From Symbiodinium natans (taxonomy: Eukaryota > Sar > Dinophyceae > Suessiales > Symbiodiniaceae): DNA of 60,000 nucleotides. The notes beneath the pieces were generated by a model. It saw only the letters and a program-made list of their open reading frames with translations. It had not been told where the DNA came from and made no database searches. Positions 58,408 through 60,000 of this stretch are shown here, piece after piece (within the stretch, counting starts at the first letter, position 1; each line of letters begins with the position of its first letter). The position numbers were made by a program, and so were the translations under genes. Where the stretch lies: assembly GCA_905221605.1 (NCBI GenBank), contig CAJNDS010002377.1, positions 87,501 through 147,500 on the forward strand, written 5' to 3'.

Positions 58408-60000
58408 CTCAGCGGGAAGCTGCGACTAATTCCATATTATCGCCTTTACATGCCTTTGCTACACTGCAGTATACACCCGAACCCACTACTACAGTAGGAC
58501 AATTGGTAGAAGTCCTCGCGTGTCAAATTTCTATGACAAGTAGCACAGCAGGAACCGCACAACGCGAAGTTGCAGCGACGAACAAGACAACGATGCAAGA
58601 GACCTCCTCGGCGCCGGCATGCCATGCCTCAGAAGGTCTATTTAAAGCCCCGTCCCAGCGCGAGAACATCACGAGCATAGTAGGCCATAATGTCGTCTTC
58701 GACAGAATGCCAAACGACTCAGGAGCACAATAACTCGAAACTGAACCCTGAGAGAGGATGCACTGGAAGCCGTCGTTTTGTGGACCCGAGGTCGGCCAAA
58801 GGCTGTGGCCCCAGAAGCACCATCCCTCTCCACTTTTCGCCTGCGATGGCATTGTGCAAGCGGGGTGTTGGCGAGAACTTTTGCATGAAATAACGACCGT
58901 CACAGCACTTCGGGTCTTCGCGGTTCTGAGCTTTCGGCTGCATCCCGTTGAGGCTTACGGGGATCAAATACTGAAGCTTGTGCAGACTTGCCTGTTGCGT
59001 TTCCTGTGTTGAGGCTTCAGCAACACAGGATAAAGTAGCATGACAAAGATATTGTGCAGCATGGTATGGTAATTACCATCCTAGACCTTACATCCTGAAG
59101 GAAGACAAGAGGGTTCGATGAAGTTCTGCATAACAGTCCAAGTAGGCTCCTGGAAAGGCACAAGCACTTCTTTTTGGGTTCGTAAGCAGCTAGTTGTAGT
59201 TGCCCGATCTCCATGCTACGTTTGCTGCGGTGCTTGTATACCATCATCCGATAGCGCAAGCACCATCCAGTATGACCGCCCGTGTTGCCATCATGACCCT
59301 ATCGATCGTCATTACAAGTGCCACATTCACTCATGCGACAACTGTCCACCTCCTTGCCAATCATCTCAAAACGAAAAAATCTGCCTTGGAGCTCTGACAA
59401 CATAGAACCGCTTTCCACATCAAGTTCAGAGGCATGCTTTAGCCGACTTGACCTATGAAGTATGCGAGAACTTTGCGCCTTGGGAAGCTTGTAGTGTTGC
59501 CACTTCATGCCCTCGAGCACTTGGCCTGGGCTCCCCTCCCGCTTGGAATCCAATTCCTTACTGACAAAGCTGTCCTGCTCAACTGATGTGGTCTCAAAAA
59601 AGGCTCGTAAGGGTCTACTTGTTGTAGACTACAGCCCAAACCTTCAACTTCACTCCAAACTTGAATCTCCAGAGCTAAGTCCACAACAGAACGAGACACA
59701 AACCTTCAAACAGAAATGCAAACTTAAATGCACACTACCAATATCTGCATGCAAACGCAGAGACCGAAAACCTGAACCCTCAACATGTACCCCGCTAGTG
59801 GCAGGCGAGTGTCAAATCTTCTCAAGAACTTCTGTGGGCTGCGGGTATTGGAACATCATCTCCCTCATCTGCTTTACCAAGTCTGGCCGCTTGGCTGCGC
59901 GGAGCCCCTAAACCCTTTTTAACTCATAAGCCCTAAACCGCTTGAAACCATTTACAGCCATGTTTCAGGCTTTTTGGCATGAAGGCTTGGAGAAGCGTAC
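58408..60000. other. Unassigned sequence
   Basis: Short frames only, the longest 59507-59911 plus and 58523-58903 minus, without domains. A telomere-like word lies at 59905-59937. A plus-strand HYKCHIHSC segment near 59310 has the wrong Cys spacing for the zinc-finger family. Confidence 0.4.

Noticed and set aside
59260-59345. Cys/His cluster HYKCHIHSCDNCPPPC as another zinc finger
   Set aside because: It is on the opposite strand from the family, and the spacing (C-x4-C-x2-C-x3-C) does not match exon B; no AG|G acceptor phase.

Overview
The window looks like gene-poor nuclear DNA of a dinoflagellate (Suessiales/Symbiodiniaceae-like is my best guess; no marker gene proves it). The reasons are: TTTAGGG-type telomere-like repeats, both as a real tandem tract and as dozens of decayed scraps; several very large (ACT/AGT)n arrays; a decayed LINE of the kind abundant in dinoflagellates; and short exons that begin AG|G, with a GA donor in two introns, which matches published descriptions of dinoflagellate splicing. 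No operons, ribosome-binding sites, rRNA, tRNA or CRISPR arrays were seen. Most open frames are short, lack ATG, or are translations of microsatellites.

Layout. 0-6 kb: unassigned sequence with two copies of an Ala-rich helical minus-strand segment, then a perfect-length tandem array of four 929-bp units (2201-5916). 6-17 kb: microsatellites and minisatellites, a decayed zinc-finger exon (10.3 kb), otherwise nothing identifiable. 17.0-19.3 kb: a compositional island bounded by an inverted G-rich/AT motif, holding two strong foldback hairpins and a degenerate AT-rich array with a ~500-525 bp higher-order period. 20-31 kb: isolated minus-strand exons (ZZ-like zinc fingers at 20.5 and 25.0 kb, an NHL-repeat exon at 30.7 kb). 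31.8-32.4 kb: a broken retroelement RNase H. 33.4-34.2 kb: a 61-bp minisatellite. 37-44.6 kb: a plus-strand LINE pseudogene between two (AGT)n arrays. It has endonuclease, reverse transcriptase and two C2H2/C2HC fingers, followed by a recognisable ubiquitin-specific-protease-like (USP, C19) region with Cys, QQD and His boxes. 49.0-49.55 kb: a ~0.5 kb palindrome. 49.8-50.9 kb: a 1.1 kb trinucleotide array. 52.5-53.6 kb: a telomere-like complex. 54.3-54.7 kb: trinucleotide arrays. 56.1-58.4 kb: three tandem zinc-finger modules on the minus strand.

How parts relate. All recognisable non-transposon exons are on the minus strand, while the LINE is on plus. The zinc-finger modules share one architecture: exon A (C-x2/3-GH...C), a 71-76 nt intron splitting a cysteine codon, and exon B (C-x-C-[DEK]-x-C...Y-x-C-x2-C...C-x2-C-Y). 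They could be parts of one very long gene or of several duplicated genes; the DNA alone cannot decide. The most interesting candidate system is the LINE that carries a deubiquitinase-like domain.
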